Of a DNA stretch of 64,000 nucleotides, positions 22,145 through 34,600 are shown in pieces (position 1 is the first letter of the stretch; the number at the start of each line of letters is the position of its first letter). Under the pieces are notes generated by a model, which did not search any database, had not been told where the DNA came from, and saw nothing but the letters and a program-made list of their open reading frames with translations. The stretch covers positions 118,160 through 182,159 of the forward strand of contig KV918907.1 of NCBI GenBank assembly GCA_002049455.2, given 5' to 3'. The position numbers and the translations under genes are program-made. Origin of the DNA: Porphyra umbilicalis. Its lineage: Eukaryota > Rhodophyta > Bangiophyceae > Bangiales > Bangiaceae.

Positions 22145-22205
22145 ATGTGATCACATAAAGCAACGTCGGCAAATTCTTTTCTGACGTTGCTTTGTGTGAT
22201 CACAT
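22145..22205. repeat. Long hairpin, 23-bp stem and 15-nt loop
   Basis: ATGTGATCACATAAAGCAACGTC (22145-22167) is the inverted complement of 22183-22205 with one mismatch. Within each arm TGTGATCACA is itself palindromic. It could be a tiny MITE, a deletion derivative of a transposon, or a cruciform-forming site. Confidence 0.85.
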
Positions 22206-23880
22206 GTGATCTCATTGTTTCGCGTTGCAGCCAATAGCTGGCCGCTCCACATCGTCACTTGAATCGTCATACGAACCAAGCCGCGGCTAAGATAGGGCCT
22301 CAATTCGGACGGGCACACATGAACACTGTGTTACAATTATCCGTCAACACTGCAGAACGCCTAGGTTTTTTTAGGATTCTTTGATGGGTTGTTAACTGGT
22401 GTATACCCCGATACCGACCCACCTACCAAAACAAAAAGAGTGAAGTGTCCATTTTTTGTGGAAAAAAGACAATGGAGGAGAGAAGGGTGAGCTGAGCCCA
22501 ACGGTGTGCTTCTCGAAGGAAGTGAACAAGTGGCTTATGAACGGGGACAGGATGGGTTCGTATCCGGTGGCAGACGGATACTGCCCGCGTCGGCGAGGTG
22601 GTGCGGGGGGGTCGTCCTTCTGGCGTTGTCGTGCGAACCTGAGGACGGCACCCCTAGTTAAGACCGCGCCCAGCGGCACTTTTGGATTTCAGGGCCCAGG
22701 AAGCCACCTGATTGGATTGGTCCAACAATATCGGCTTTCTGTTGGGGGTCGCGGTGGCCGGCAGCGGGATTGAAAAACAACGCACTTACTGCCTCCATGT
22801 CCTCAGTTGTTCCTGCGGAAGTGGATGTGGGCCAATCTGCGCATGACACCGACTCAACAGGCGAGATGCCTGTGAGTCGACTCCCAGTGTGAAGGCCGGT
22901 CTCTGATCTGTCTTCGGCTCTCATGCGAGAGAGATGACTTCCGACGAGCTCAGTTGAGAGAAGATGCAGTTTGCTGCCCGGGCCGATAGCGGTCGGGTGC
23001 GTTCTCTTCATACGATAGGGTTCAACTCAGAGCGCTAATCACGATGATGCCAAAAAACATACGGTCCACCCAAGACTATCAACAAAAGAACCCAGAGTCA
23101 TTGGACTGCCTTCGTTGATGGCAGAGCTGGTGTTGTCCGGTCTTACCGACTGCACATCATGGTTGTATGTAGACTTTCCTTTACCAAATAGTTGTTAAAG
23201 TCCAGCGGCGGCCCTCATGGTGCTTGGAAACATAAGGGACGAAAAGAGATGCGGCAGGATGGCGGCACAGCGATCAAGAGCGCGGTGCGGGATGATCCGG
23301 CCACGGGCGGACGTGGTGGCGAGCAAGACGGGCTGCCAAATCGCCGCCCCGACACGAGAGTGTCGACCAGAGCCACTGGAGGCCACACCAAAATCTCTGC
23401 GCTTTCAGGCAACTTCTGTAATGGCATCTTGCTTTTTAAATCCCGTGGCCTTTAGAACAGGGTACTATCCAACATGCGCATAGGGGCCCCCATTTTGATG
23501 TTTTGCCGAGCTAGTGCACATTGCGGGAGTACTGTCGAAAAACCGGGGTGGCCGGAGAGACACCTCGTACGGCTCAGGCGGACGTCGCCGTGTGGTGAGT
23601 CCGACATGATTAGAAGCGTCAAGTTGCACCGTACCCGTACATTTGTTTTTGCATGATGGCCGTACGTAGGGCATTAGTGAGGTCCAACCATGTAGAAAGA
23701 GGGTTTTTTTCTTGTTCAGATGGCTTGAAATGGGGGGTCTGTGCTTCAGAAGAGCTGAAAATGAGGATGTGTGCATCATTCAAACGCATCGGGAGAGGAA
23801 TGACAGCGTACTTCGTGGAACCTGCCCCTGAGATGCTCTGGACGGTGCTATTTTTCAAATTTGAACTCGGAGGAGGGGGC
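22206..23880. other. Stretch without a recognisable gene
   Basis: No supported coding region. The string CCTTTAGAACAGGGTACT near 23450 resembles CCTTTAGGACAGGGTGCT near 60475, hinting at another dispersed repeat end. Confidence 0.35.
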
Positions 23881-23887
23881 CCAGATC

Positions 23888-25048
23888 GTCACCGCCGGCA
23901 GAATCCCCATCCAACCGGGTTTTACATAGGCCTTGGATGTTGTCTCATCACTCTTTGGATGTTGACGGATGGGCGTCACCCGCTCATCCAAGCCCATCCA
24001 TCAGAGTTTTCGATGGGATACCGCTGGGCTTTGGATGGGCTTTGGATGTGCGTTCTGAGATGATGGCGTAGTCCCGAGTTCCGGCCGTGAGTTCTTCGAG
24101 TCGAAGTGGCCCGCTCGAGAGACAGCGTGTGATCCTCGGCAGGCTCGGCCGTTTCATTTTCAGAAACCCCAATGTACAACCAAGAGACCAAGTGATTGGC
24201 TACCAGTCGCACGTGGTTTGGCCACACCGCGCAGCAGTTTGGGCCGATGCACTTGGTCTGCTGGTACCACAAGTATTTTATTGTGTTGCATGCCAATTGC
24301 ACGTGCCTTGATTGGAGCCCGCCGTCCTCACGACCGACTCCGAATCCAACGAGGTGAAGTCGCGGCGGAGGCAAAGCTGCAGCGTTCGGGACTCCAGTGC
24401 CCCTGCGCGTGCATGGGCGACCTCGCAATGGGCTTGCGGCGTCCATGACTTCGAAAAGCTCTGTGCAAGTGACGGAGTTTTCGCACTCTCAAAGCGAATA
24501 GCGGAGCGCTGCGTGGAGCACGGCGTTTTGCGATGTCTCCGACTCTTCGCAAATTTTGAGGCCAAGTCATCTCCTGTCGCTGTCTGTCGGCGTGAAGAAG
24601 ACGACCGTCGGTCTGGTCGTGTCGTCGACGACGCAGACACAATCTACAAGATTTGAATGTCAATTACTATGAATCGTGGGAGTTGCATCGCAGAACAGCA
24701 AGAATCGACCTCGTGCCGCCGACGCCGCCGAGCACGGCGGAGAGGATGGGACTGGTACGGGGGCTACAGTTAGCAAGGGCCCGTCACAAGAGTAGAAATG
24801 ATGCTGGCCCAATGAGATGGGGGGATTTCTCCGCGGCCGTGACGAGGGCCGGAAAGAAACGGCTGTGCTGCACAAAAACCCGATGACTTTTGACTGGCCT
24901 CGGTCGAGGAAGCCCATCCAAGTAACTCTTTGTATGGGGAATCGGGGAGCTCTCACAGACGACAAAAACGCCCATCCATCAGAGTTTTGGATACGGATAG
25001 GCTTTGGATGGGGACGGATGGGGATTCTTCCGGCGGTGACGATTGTGG
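23888..25048. mobile_element. TIR-bounded element of about 1.16 kb
   Basis: The left end reads ATCGTCACCGCCGGCAGAATCCCCATCC. The right end is its inverted complement with few mismatches (GGATGGGGATTCTTCCGGCGGTGACGAT). Just inside both ends a direct repeat of CGCCCATCCATCAGAGTTTT and many GGATGGGC words occur. No target duplication could be recognised and no transposase is encoded. The superfamily is not determined. Confidence 0.55.
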
Positions 25049-25059
25049 CCAGTCGGAAC

Positions 25060-27310
25060 GCATCGAATGCGGTGTGACTGTGGCAGGCTGTGACTGAAGC
25101 GGGCAGTCGCGAGTGGCGTGACGCAGCTGCCCGCGTGGTGCTGTGCGCGGGCCTGTGACGAGGAGAGGACGGCACCGTGCGAGTGCCCCGTGCGAGGGAG
25201 TGGTGGTGTCGCGGTGGCGAAACTGGCCGTGCGGAATTTCGCGCAGCTTACCGCGCGGTACGTCCAGGGGGCAGAAGACAGGACAGAGGGGTACGTTTGG
25301 GGGGTTGTGTAGTGGTTGAGGGGCCGTAGGGCCGGAGGGGGGGGGGGTGAAGTCGCCGCTGGCTTGCCGGTGGCAGCCCCCACGGCGGCGGCGGCGGCCC
25401 CTGCGCCCGCGCCCCCTGCTGCGATAGACTTGCTGCTGGCAACAAACCTAGCCACCATGGACGAGGGGGCGAGAGTGGCGTGGCGTTTGCTCTGTGGGGC
25501 GGGTTGACTGCGCGGGAGCGGCGGCGAAGGCGGACGTAAGTGTGAGACCGGAGGGCTGGGGGGGCTGAGGCTGTCGGCGAGCCTTGCGTGACTTGGGGCT
25601 GTCGCGAGCACGGTGTCGGCTGGGTGGGGGGCCGGCGCGCTCCGGGGTGCACGGCTTGGGCGCGCGCGCCCTGCCGTGGACGCCCGCAGGGACATGAAAA
25701 TAAAAACCAATGCAGTTCATGAAAGATATAACCACGTGCCCAGTGCAGCGCGACACGGCATGTTTCAAGCCCAAATAATGCTTCGGAACTTACGCAAATA
25801 GATAGTCTTCGATCACAGCACAACTCCAGGCCAGGGTGTTTTCGCGTACGCGCTTTCAGTCACGAAGAGCCACCTCGACTTAAGGCGTGAGGGGGGCGGA
25901 GCTCGTCGCCTGCGGCCAACTCCCAATGCCGTGGGGTCGTTATCAGCTCGAATGATTGGCTCACATGGCCCGAGGCGATAACTTATCGATACAGGCTGAG
26001 CCAAAGTCATCGCACTAATTTAAAATCGATTGGTTCTAGATCACACACGTGGCCAGTGAAGACACACCCCGTCGAATCATTCAGGTACCAACTGGCCCAT
26101 TGCACGCCTCCACGGGAAGGTTTGGTATAACAACTCCTTCTCTGATGCGAATTCTCTGCACTAAGTCGATCGCACTCCACGGCACAGCCGGCCTCCCCCC
26201 TTTAAAGAAGGCGCGAAGCGCAATGATAGCAAACCCTGCAACGTCGATCTCATCTTCCAATAGGGGAATCTGGAGGCGCAACGTGTGGAATGCTGAATGG
26301 AGAGCCCATTCTGGGGGCCCTGTTTGGGGCCAGGCGCGATGTAGTTGGGCATCGAGCTGTCTGAAACGAGCCACGAGACGGTCTGAATGGGGTCGTCATT
26401 GCTGGGTTATGTGTAGCCCCATTCTGGTAGTCCAAATCCAAATGAAAGCGAAGGAGCGCTAAGGGATCTCGATCAGCGCTTAATGAAACAAAACCATCGA
26501 AAAGTTGTCCGGAACGTGTGCCCAACAGTCGCGGTGAGATTGCCACGTCCTCGTCAAGCGCCTTATATGCCGCTTATAATCGTCGAAACCGATGACAACG
26601 TCGAAGAAAGAGGCATTCAAAAGCACGAACGGGTTGACACCTTGCACAGCCATGACATAAGTCGGGCACCTCATTGGAAATACGCCCCTGGGAAGAGTCC
26701 GATCTCCTCGTGCGCAGTCCTAACGATTGTAAACGGATTGGATCGGGCCACAGAAGAAGCGGTAAGCGGCTGGGCGGGGAAACTGGAGAGGGGGCGTCGC
26801 TACTGGCACGATCCGCATCGAGCGGAAGGCTCGTCGCGAGATATCAACAGGTCAGATGTCGTTGCCGTTGACACTCTCGAGAGCTGTTTTGAAACCGCTC
26901 AGTCTGGAGGGAATAGCAGTCATTGGCTGAACCAGTGAATTGAACCAATCTGTCTTCCTGGATGGCATCACTTTTCTAAAAAGGTGCACTGTTGGACGCT
27001 AGTCGACGCCACAAACTGTCGGTTTCGGTGCTTGCACAATGCTCGGTTGAAGCTGGGTCGCGTCATCGGATGAGATCGTGCGTGAGTGGGCCACTGGAGG
27101 GGTGCGAAGCGCTCTGCGCATTGAGTGGACACGGCGACGCCTGAGAACGGATGGCCAGCAGGTCACGTGACCAACTGGTCATCCTTTTGACGTTGGAACG
27201 GCCGCCGCGCTAACGCCCTCGCTGGCTCTGGAGGCGTGACGGCATTCAGCGGCGCGACTCGTCACGTGCCCTTAGGGCACAGGCCCTGTTTAAGGAGGGG
27301 ACCCAACTCA
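25060..27310. other. Gene-poor stretch with one dispersed-repeat copy
   Basis: The segment 25831-25860 (CCAGGGTGTTTTCGCGTACGC through CTTTCAGT) is a partial copy of the repeat at 18518 and 44032. ORFs elsewhere are overlapping or proline/alanine-rich artefacts of composition. Confidence 0.4.
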
Positions 27311-27312
27311 AG

Positions 27313-27603
27313 AATGGTCCAGAATTCGTGTTTGAATTATTTATCAAACATGGCTGGAATGATAACGGGCAATTGAAGCTCTTAGTCAAATGGTTTGGGT
27401 TTCCTGAAAATGAAGCTACGTGGCAATTTGCCTCTTCCCTCCTGAGGAAAGCCCCCCGGAAGTACTGTCTCCCGAAGAAAAATGAGCTCCCCGCCTTGAC
27501 GCGGGAAGGAGTATTCTTCTCTGACGAGGTCAAGAGAAGAGTACAAGACCATCAGGCTGCCTGGCGCGGCCAGAAGACAAAGAGTAACAAGAAAATGGTA
27601 TAA
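27313..27603 (+). pseudogene. Ty3/gypsy chromodomain tail (second gypsy copy)
   Basis: The frame FVFELFIKH, QLKLLVKWFGFPENEATW matches the chromodomain of the large gypsy element at 35.9-36.2 kb (FVWEAFVGH, LRLWTRWWGYHPDEDT) and is followed by a lysine-rich end and a TAA. Only this C-terminal piece of pol is present. The upstream integrase cannot be found, so the copy is truncated. It is followed, as in the other gypsy copies here, by an opposite-strand ORF. Confidence 0.75.
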
Positions 27604-27742
27604 GCCCTTTTAATCCCTACGGGTCTCTCTCGCACTCTCCCTCATAGTGCGGCACCAGCCCCACGAGGGGCGGTGAAGAGCAACGAAGACATACAACCCG
27701 AAGAAGCGAGAGGGGGCACAACCAGTGCCCCCAGAAAACAAA

Positions 27743-28850
27743 TTAATAACCCTGTGAGCACGGGGTGTAGCGATGGCGATCGTTCTGGCCAGGACCCCCT
27801 TCGGGGGCATAGTACTCCGGCCCCGAGGGGCACGGCGGGTTGGCCGACGGCCCCGTTGTTGCCCTATATAGGGCACCAGCCGGGGCACCAGAGCGCGCCC
27901 CATGAGAGGTTCCGGGCGACGAACCCGCCCCCCCTCTGGAGGGAAAGACAGCCGACGAACCCGTAACCGCCCCATAAGCGGACGCGGGAGACAAACCCGA
28001 CCCCACCCCGTAGGGATGTGCGGCCATCACACCAGAACCCGCCCCATAATGGGGCGGGGCGGGAGACGGCGGCCGCTGGTGCGTCGCTGGGGAGATAGGC
28101 CCCGCGGTGGGAACCGCCGCCCCAATTTGACGGATAGAACACCCCGTCAAGACGGTGTTAGTCTGCGTCACCTCCACTCCCTCCTCCTCCGCCAGCATAC
28201 GGCGGAGTGACTCGGCTGTTCCTAAGGTGCACAGCCGGTGCGCCTCACCGTCCTCCATAGGACGTGACGCAACCGAGACCACCCGTTGTGGAGCCGCACG
28301 AAAGCGTGGTTCAAGGCCATGATGAGGGTGTGGTCCACCCCGTTGTTCAGGATGGGGGGGGGGGTCCCCTACGGAACGCCCCAACCCCGAACACAAGGCC
28401 GGACCCACGGGTCGAGGGGTCCCCAGTTGGACAGACCCCTCCCAAGAATAGAGGGGCAGAGGCCCCGCTGGGGGCCCTGAGTGCCCCCCAATACGGGGGA
28501 CCGGACTACTCCCGACGAGGGGGTAGGCTCGACGCACCCGCGTGTTCTGCGAACCCCCACGGGCGGAATAAGAGCGAGAAACGCCCCCCCACATAGGCGT
28601 CGATAAGCGCGAAGCCGCCGCCGCGTGAGCAGGCCGTGGAGAGGCCGACGCCGCGGCCAAGGCCGAGGCCGGACCATACTGCGACGGACCCAATTAGGCC
28701 AGCTCGCGGTCCAGGGTACGGAGGCGCAGGTCGTGGAGGATGTCCCTCCCGTAAGGCAGGCGAGTGTCCCCAAGTCCCTCCGAGAGGGTCAACACCCCCT
28801 CGCAGTTCACCGCCTTGGCACAATGGAAGACCCCCCGGAAGGTCCCTTCC
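27743..28850 (-). CDS. Opposite-strand ORF downstream of gypsy chromodomain, unknown function
   Basis: A minus-strand frame of at least 316 aa, open further upstream to about 28850, opens with a leucine-rich helical stretch (DTRLPYGRDILHDLRLRTLD). It then has an alanine/proline/glycine-rich body and a short charged block (LRRMLAEEEGVEVTQTNTVL). No known domain is recognised and the composition is biased, so it may be non-functional. The argument for treating it as a gene is positional: it lies antisense just after a chromodomain pol, the same place as the 544-aa ORF at 36634-38268. Confidence 0.35.
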
Positions 28851-28859
28851 CACTCCATC

Positions 28860-29827
28860 CAGGACGCGTCAGCCTACTCCTCCATTTGACGGAGCAGCAA
28901 CAGGGGCTTCAGAATAATTATTCGGATAAATCACGGTTCTGTAAGCAGCGGCATCCTGCTCGCAGCAACGTCTTATGTTCATCAGTCTTTTCACGAAGAG
29001 CCTGAGCATGGGGTGAGATTTCCAGCAATGTCTTCCGTTTTGCTCTCACATTGGATGGCGAGAAGATTCCAACGGATATATTCAGATATATCTGGATGTA
29101 TTCCAGATTCTGCTGAAAACCCCGGATTCTGGAAGGCCCTGAGCAGCACGAGCTCTGCTTCTCAGAGAGATTGGGCAGTAGGGTCCGCCGAGCATAAGCG
29201 TTCGGCCATTAAGACCCCGACGGCCTCACGCAAGGCCACCGGCAAGCGCCACAGATGCCCATGATGGCAAATGCTGCCGACGAAGACTTCTGTGGCGGTC
29301 GGGGGTCCCCAGTTGGAAGGGGCGTGGCCCCTCAGCTGTGGACAGCACACCCCCGGGGGCCGTCCCAAAATATCCCGATCCGGGCCAGCAAGGGAATGAC
29401 CTGTCCAGATCTCGGGGAGATTGGATTCGGTCGGGGGCGGGGCTTTTCCCAAGTGGTTTTCCCAGCCCCCCTACTACTTGTTTGAACTTTTCGCTTTGGA
29501 GGGATTTATCTGTTTGGCGCATTTGGGGTGGCTACTTTGGCCACCGGCGTTCGGTTTGGGAGGGGTTTATTGACAGCGGGGACGCCGTCCCCGTCGCCGT
29601 TTGATAAAACCAACTGTGCTTTGGACGACGATTCCCCCCTGGGCTTTGCCGTGATCCTCTCCCCGCACGAGGTGAAGACTGGGCTGTGGGTTGTTTTCCG
29701 GGGCAGTTCCTTCGACGGACCGAGCTGATCAAGAGGTCACTTCGGCTGGACGACGAACCAACGTGGTGGTGTCAAGAACCGCTACAACTTCGGCAACCTC
29801 TACGGCCCACAGGGTCGTCAAAATAAT
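28860..29827. other. Region upstream of gag: no 5' LTR recognised
   Basis: A 5' LTR matching the 3' LTR at about 39.0-39.7 kb was looked for here and not found. TGTGGCGGTCGG.GGTCCCCAGTTG at about 29291 recurs at about 38836, and GGGGTCCCCAGTTGG at about 28425, but similarity stops after some 25 bp. The element therefore seems to lack its original 5' end. Confidence 0.45.
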
Positions 29828-31660
29828 ATGGTAGGGACTCCCAAGGGTCTCTTCCATGAGTTGGCTGCCCTGCAGCCCAACTACTACTGGGTAGCCGGTT
29901 CCCCGATCGTCTGTTGGTTTGTGAGTTCAAGGCGACGTGGATCTCCGCGTCGGTCTGTCGTCGATTACCGCCCGGCCACTACGATGGCGTCGCCGTCCGA
30001 CATCCCCAAGTCGAACGCGATCGCTAACGGTATGCCGGCGGGTACATCCGCGGTGACCCCAGCGGTCGCTGCAACAGGGGGATCCGCGGCCGGATCGGGG
30101 ATTCCCTTCACTCCGCCTCGGCCATTGGCGGACCTCGTGGGCGAAACGGTTCGTCGGGTCCCACCGGGGGCCGGTGCCTTCCTCCCTCGACGTCACGACG
30201 AACGGACGGGATTGGTGGATCAAGATCGTGATCCGGCGACGCCTTTAGCGTTAGCCGATCTGGACACGGCGCTGTCGACGTTCCGCGAGTCGTTATTGTC
30301 CGACGTTTCTCGGGTCATCGCGGCGAGCCCCGCGGGCTCGGCTCAAGATGCCCCCCGTCGAGATTCTCCAGTGGACACGCGGAAGAGCCGCAGTAAAGGG
30401 AAGTCACGGTGTCATCGTAGTCCCTCGTCGTCATCGTCGTCTTCATCTTCCTCGCCGTCGCCGGCAACAACCGACAACGACGACGACCACGTGGGGCGCA
30501 AGGTGGGGTCTGGCAAGTTGGTGGTCCTCGAGTGCCCGGACGATCGCTTCGCGGGCGTCCTGGACTACCGATCGTACCGCCTACGGAACCGTCACTCGAC
30601 CTACGGGGCGTCGCAGGCCCGCAAGATGGGACGGACGGCCAAGAATAGGAAGTTCTCCTTCGGGCGGACCCCGATGTTCAACGGCAAGGAGCCTCTGAAG
30701 GTTTTCTCGTGGCTCCGAAAGTTCGTCAAGGCCTGCGATGACAACGACGTGTCGGAAGGGATGGGCCTATACCTAATTCCCAACTTCCTCGCGGGCGACG
30801 CCGAGACGCGGTTCACGCGGAACCTACCGGGGTCGGACGTCGGCGGGGGTCGGGGGGCTCTCGGAACCTACCCCGCGGCTGTCAATTGGTTGCTGTCGAC
30901 CTACGCGGAGCCGCACGCTTTGGGACTGGCGCAGGACAAGTTCAGCCGGGCGACGCTCGCGGCCAACGAGGGGGTGGATGCCTTCGCGGCACGTCTACGG
31001 AGCCTCGCTGAGCTTTGCGGCAACATCCACTCCGAGGGGATGATGAAACAGCAGCTGATCCAAGGGCTACCGGAGTATCTACGGACGGACGCCTTCGTGT
31101 ACAACTCGGCGCAACGAAGCTACCAACAGTTGTCGACCTACGTGGCGGGGAAATATCGGGCCGCCAAGGACGTCATGGCGTTGGCCAACCGGGGGTCACC
31201 CGGGGGATCGTCGCGGAAGGGACAGAGGTCGACGGGGCTTCGAGGCCTCTCCGTCAACCAACTCCACTCCTCGTGGGAGGAGGATGACACGGAAACGTAC
31301 GACACGGTCGCGGTGTTGCCGTCGGGTACCCCGGGGTTCCGCACGGTTGGTGCATCGCCTTACCCTCGACGGGAGGCCCCGACGGGTCCCCCGCTGTGCT
31401 ACATGTGTTGGACGCGTGGGCACAGGGTGCCTGATTGCAAGATCCTGACGGACAAGCAGAGGGACCTCGTGCGAGCCGCGAGGAACAACTTCCTGCAACA
31501 GAGGAGCCGGGGGGCGGACCCCGCACAAGATCGCACGTCCGTCGTGGCCCTGCTGTGGGACGACCTGCTGGGCGGCGCGGAGCCGACGAAGACGGATGGG
31601 GGTGATGTCCCGCCCGTGGCAACCCCGGCCAAGGGGCGCCGCGCGGCGGGAAACGCCTAG
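29828..31660 (+). CDS. gag: Ty3/gypsy Gag with CCHC zinc knuckle
   Basis: Gag forms the retrotransposon particle and packages RNA. The frame is open for 610 codons from the ATG at 29828. An ATG at 29984 (residue 53), opening MASPSDIPKSN, is the better start because the 52 residues before it look untranslated. The order is a Ser/Pro/Ala-rich N-terminus, a run of serines near residues 199-210, a helical retrotransposon-gag domain over roughly residues 270-440 (FSWLRKFVKACDDND, then LPEYLRTDAFVYNS), and one zinc knuckle C-x2-C-x4-H-x4-C (CYMCWTRGHRVPDC, 31397-31438). The ORF is intact, in contrast to pol, which starts just downstream in the same region. Confidence 0.9.
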   Translation: MVGTPKGLFHELAALQPNYYWVAGSPIVCWFVSSRRRGSPRRSVVDYRPATTMASPSDIPKSNAIANGMPAGTSAVTPAVAATGGSAAGSGIPFTPPRPLADLVGETVRRVPPGAGAFLPRRHDERTGLVDQDRDPATPLALADLDTALSTFRESLLSDVSRVIAASPAGSAQDAPRRDSPVDTRKSRSKGKSRCHRSPSSSSSSSSSSPSPATTDNDDDHVGRKVGSGKLVVLECPDDRFAGVLDYRSYRLRNRHSTYGASQARKMGRTAKNRKFSFGRTPMFNGKEPLKVFSWLRKFVKACDDNDVSEGMGLYLIPNFLAGDAETRFTRNLPGSDVGGGRGALGTYPAAVNWLLSTYAEPHALGLAQDKFSRATLAANEGVDAFAARLRSLAELCGNIHSEGMMKQQLIQGLPEYLRTDAFVYNSAQRSYQQLSTYVAGKYRAAKDVMALANRGSPGGSSRKGQRSTGLRGLSVNQLHSSWEEDDTETYDTVAVLPSGTPGFRTVGASPYPRREAPTGPPLCYMCWTRGHRVPDCKILTDKQRDLVRAARNNFLQQRSRGADPAQDRTSVVALLWDDLLGGAEPTKTDGGDVPPVATPAKGRRAAGNA

Positions 31661-31665
31661 GGGGG

Positions 31666-34600
31666 GTGGCCTCGCCATCCCCCTCAATCCCCCCTGTCCG
31701 CCCCAACTCCCCGGTTGCCCCCCGTCGTGTTACGTTTGCCTCCCCGGGGGTAAGCGCGACGTGGCCCGTCCCGGCCCGATGTCCCTGTCGTCGTGGGCGG
31801 TTCCGCCCGCGGTTTAAGGGGACGCTGTTGCTGTTACGCAAGGAGAATTTTGAGATCGAGGCCTCGTACCAGTTGGCGCCGTGGCAGACCCCCACCCCTA
31901 CAAAGGCGGTGGTCGACACGGGCGCCGGGCCCAGTGTGATCCGCGCGGATATGTTGCCCGAGGGGTGGAACGAGTACTCGTCGCGGGCGCCGCCCCGGAC
32001 CCAAGTGAGTGACGCCTCGGGGCAGCTGCTCAAGGTGAACGCGGAGGTGTCCCTGACCATCTACGTCGGGGGAACCGCCATGGAGTATGACTTCCTCGTG
32101 GTCAAGTCGCTGTCGGTGCCGCTCATCCTCGGGTGGGACTTCCAGCGGAACTACGTGGACACCATCTCCCCCAAGACGCAGACGATCAAGTGGGACGATG
32201 GCACTTCCACGGTGGCGGTGCGGAGTTGGACGGGGAGTACGCGGCCCGCGCCCCCACGCCGAGGAAACAAGCCGAAGGCCCAAGTTGGGGCTATCCGGCT
32301 TCGACAAGGGGTGACCGTGGGTCCGCGGTGCATCCAGGCGGTCCAAGTGTGCTGCAGCGTCAAGGGGGTCCACCTAGTGCGGGAACGCCCCGTCCAAATG
32401 AGCCGACGAAAGGTGCTGTTGCACAACGCCGTCGTGGAGTTCTCCCCCAACGCCCCGCGGTCCCTCTATCTGACGAACATCGGGGATGTGCCGGTCGACC
32501 TGACCAAGGGGTATGTCGTCGGTACCGCGACGGCGTACAATGGGCCGCTCCACGTCGTCCCGTATGAGGAGGAACCGGGGGCAGTTCTGACGATGGGGGT
32601 GGACACCCGTGGCAAGCCCGACGATGAGGTCAAGACGGGCCACCAGCCCGAGGAGGGGATCGAAGAGGGACAACCCCCGCCTCACCCGTCGGACAAGACG
32701 CATCCCAAGCCGGAGGTCCACTGGGAGGGTGTCCCCGACACGCTTCGTAGTGATGTGGACGACCTCCTGGAGGAGTACAAGGCGCTATGGGCGGGGCAAC
32801 TCGGCAAGGTCGACGTCACCCCGCATCGGATCGAGGTGACCCCCGGGGCACGACCACGGCGGGCCCAACCTTATCGGGCGAGCCATGCCTCGCGGGACGT
32901 CATCGCCAAGGAGGTGCAACGACAGCGGGACCTCGGGGTCATCGAGCCCTCGAGCGCGGAGTGGGCCTTCCCCGTGGTCCTGGTGCCCAAACCTGACGGG
33001 ACGATGCGGTTTTGCGTGGACTACCGGCAGCTCAACGAGGTGACGGTACGGGACGTGTATCCGCTACCCCGCATGGACGACTGCATCGACTTCCTCGGGG
33101 ACGCCAAGGTGGTCTCTACGCTCGACTGCAACTCGTGGTATTGGCAGATCCCCGTGGCGGACGAGGATCGCGACAAGACGACCTTCGTGTGTCACGAGGG
33201 GGCCTACCGCTACATCCGTCTCCCCTTTCGGCTGTCGAATGCCCCGGCGACCTTCCAACGGGCCATCGACGTGATCCTCGGGGGACGCAAGTGGAAGAGC
33301 TGCCTCGTGTACCTCGACGACATCATTGTCTTCTCACAGTCGGCGGGGGAGCACGTGGAACACCTACGGGAGGTTTTCGCGGCGCTCCGTGGCGCGGGCG
33401 TCTCCCTCAAGGCTAAGAAGTGCCACTTGTTCCAAGAGGAGGTGGAGTATTTGGGCCATATCGTGGGCCGGGGGCAATTGAAGGTGCAGGACAAGAATAT
33501 CCGCGGGCTCTAGGAGGCGTCTCCCCCGCGGTGCAAGAAGGACCTGCGCAGCTTCCTTGGGATGTGCAACGTCTATCGGAGGTTTGTCAAAGACTACGCC
33601 CAAGTGGCACGGCCGCTGGCCGCGATGACGAGTTCCAAGAGGCCCGATCGGTGGGGGACGTTGTCGGACGAGGCGTTGGGGGCGTTCGAGGAGCTCAAGA
33701 GGCGGCTCACGGAGGCACCCATCCTCGCCCTACCGCGGCGACACGGGGCCTAAACGCTGGACACGGACGCAAGCGCGGGGCATGTCGGCGCGGTCCTACT
33801 ACAGGAACAACCCGACAAGTCCACACAACCCGTGGGCTGTTGGAGTCGCTCCCTCAACGCGGCGGAGCGGAACTACAGCACGACGGAGCGAGAGTGCCTC
33901 GCGGTGGTATGGGCATCCCTTCTCCTTCGTCCCTACGTTGAGGGGACGCGTTTTACGGTTCGTACGGACCACGCGGCGCTCAAGTTGATGCTGCACATGG
34001 ACGGGGCCCACGGGAGGCTGGCGCGGTGGCGGTTGCGCTTGGCGGAGTTCAACTACGTGGTGCAGACGCGACCGGGTGCGTCACACCACGCGGCGGATAC
34101 GATGTCGCGCATCTCCACACCCGCGGGGGACGACGGGCCGATACCCGACGCGGTACCCTGTTTGGCCTTACCCAACTCGTCGGCGGCGTGGCAACTGTCA
34201 CCGCAGACGGAGGGAGGGGATCTGTCCCCCCTGACGCTCGCGGAGCTCCTCGAGGGGCCGGCGCAGAATGGCCGGTGCAAAGAGGTTCGGGCAGCCATGG
34301 ACGGCAACGACAAGTCCCGGTTCCGCGAGGATCCGAACGGCCGGTTGGTCCGCACCGCACCGCTGGACGGAGCCACGCAAGTCTACGTGCCGACCCACAT
34401 GCGCTACGGGGTGATGATGCGGGAGCACTACCCCCCGCAAGCCGGACATCCGGGGGCCAACAAGATGTACACGTCGATGCGACGATGGTTTTATTGGGAG
34501 TGTATGGTGGTGGACGTCTACGCCTTCGTGGCGAACTGCGTGCAGTGCGCGCGGAACCGCGTCGGCAAGCGACGGAAGACAAACTACCTTCCCCCCGACG

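Noticed and set aside
24312-24656. 114-codon ORF inside the 23.9-25.0 kb element as a transposase remnant
   Set aside because: No DDE motif or zinc finger. An overlapping frame of equal length lies on the other strand.
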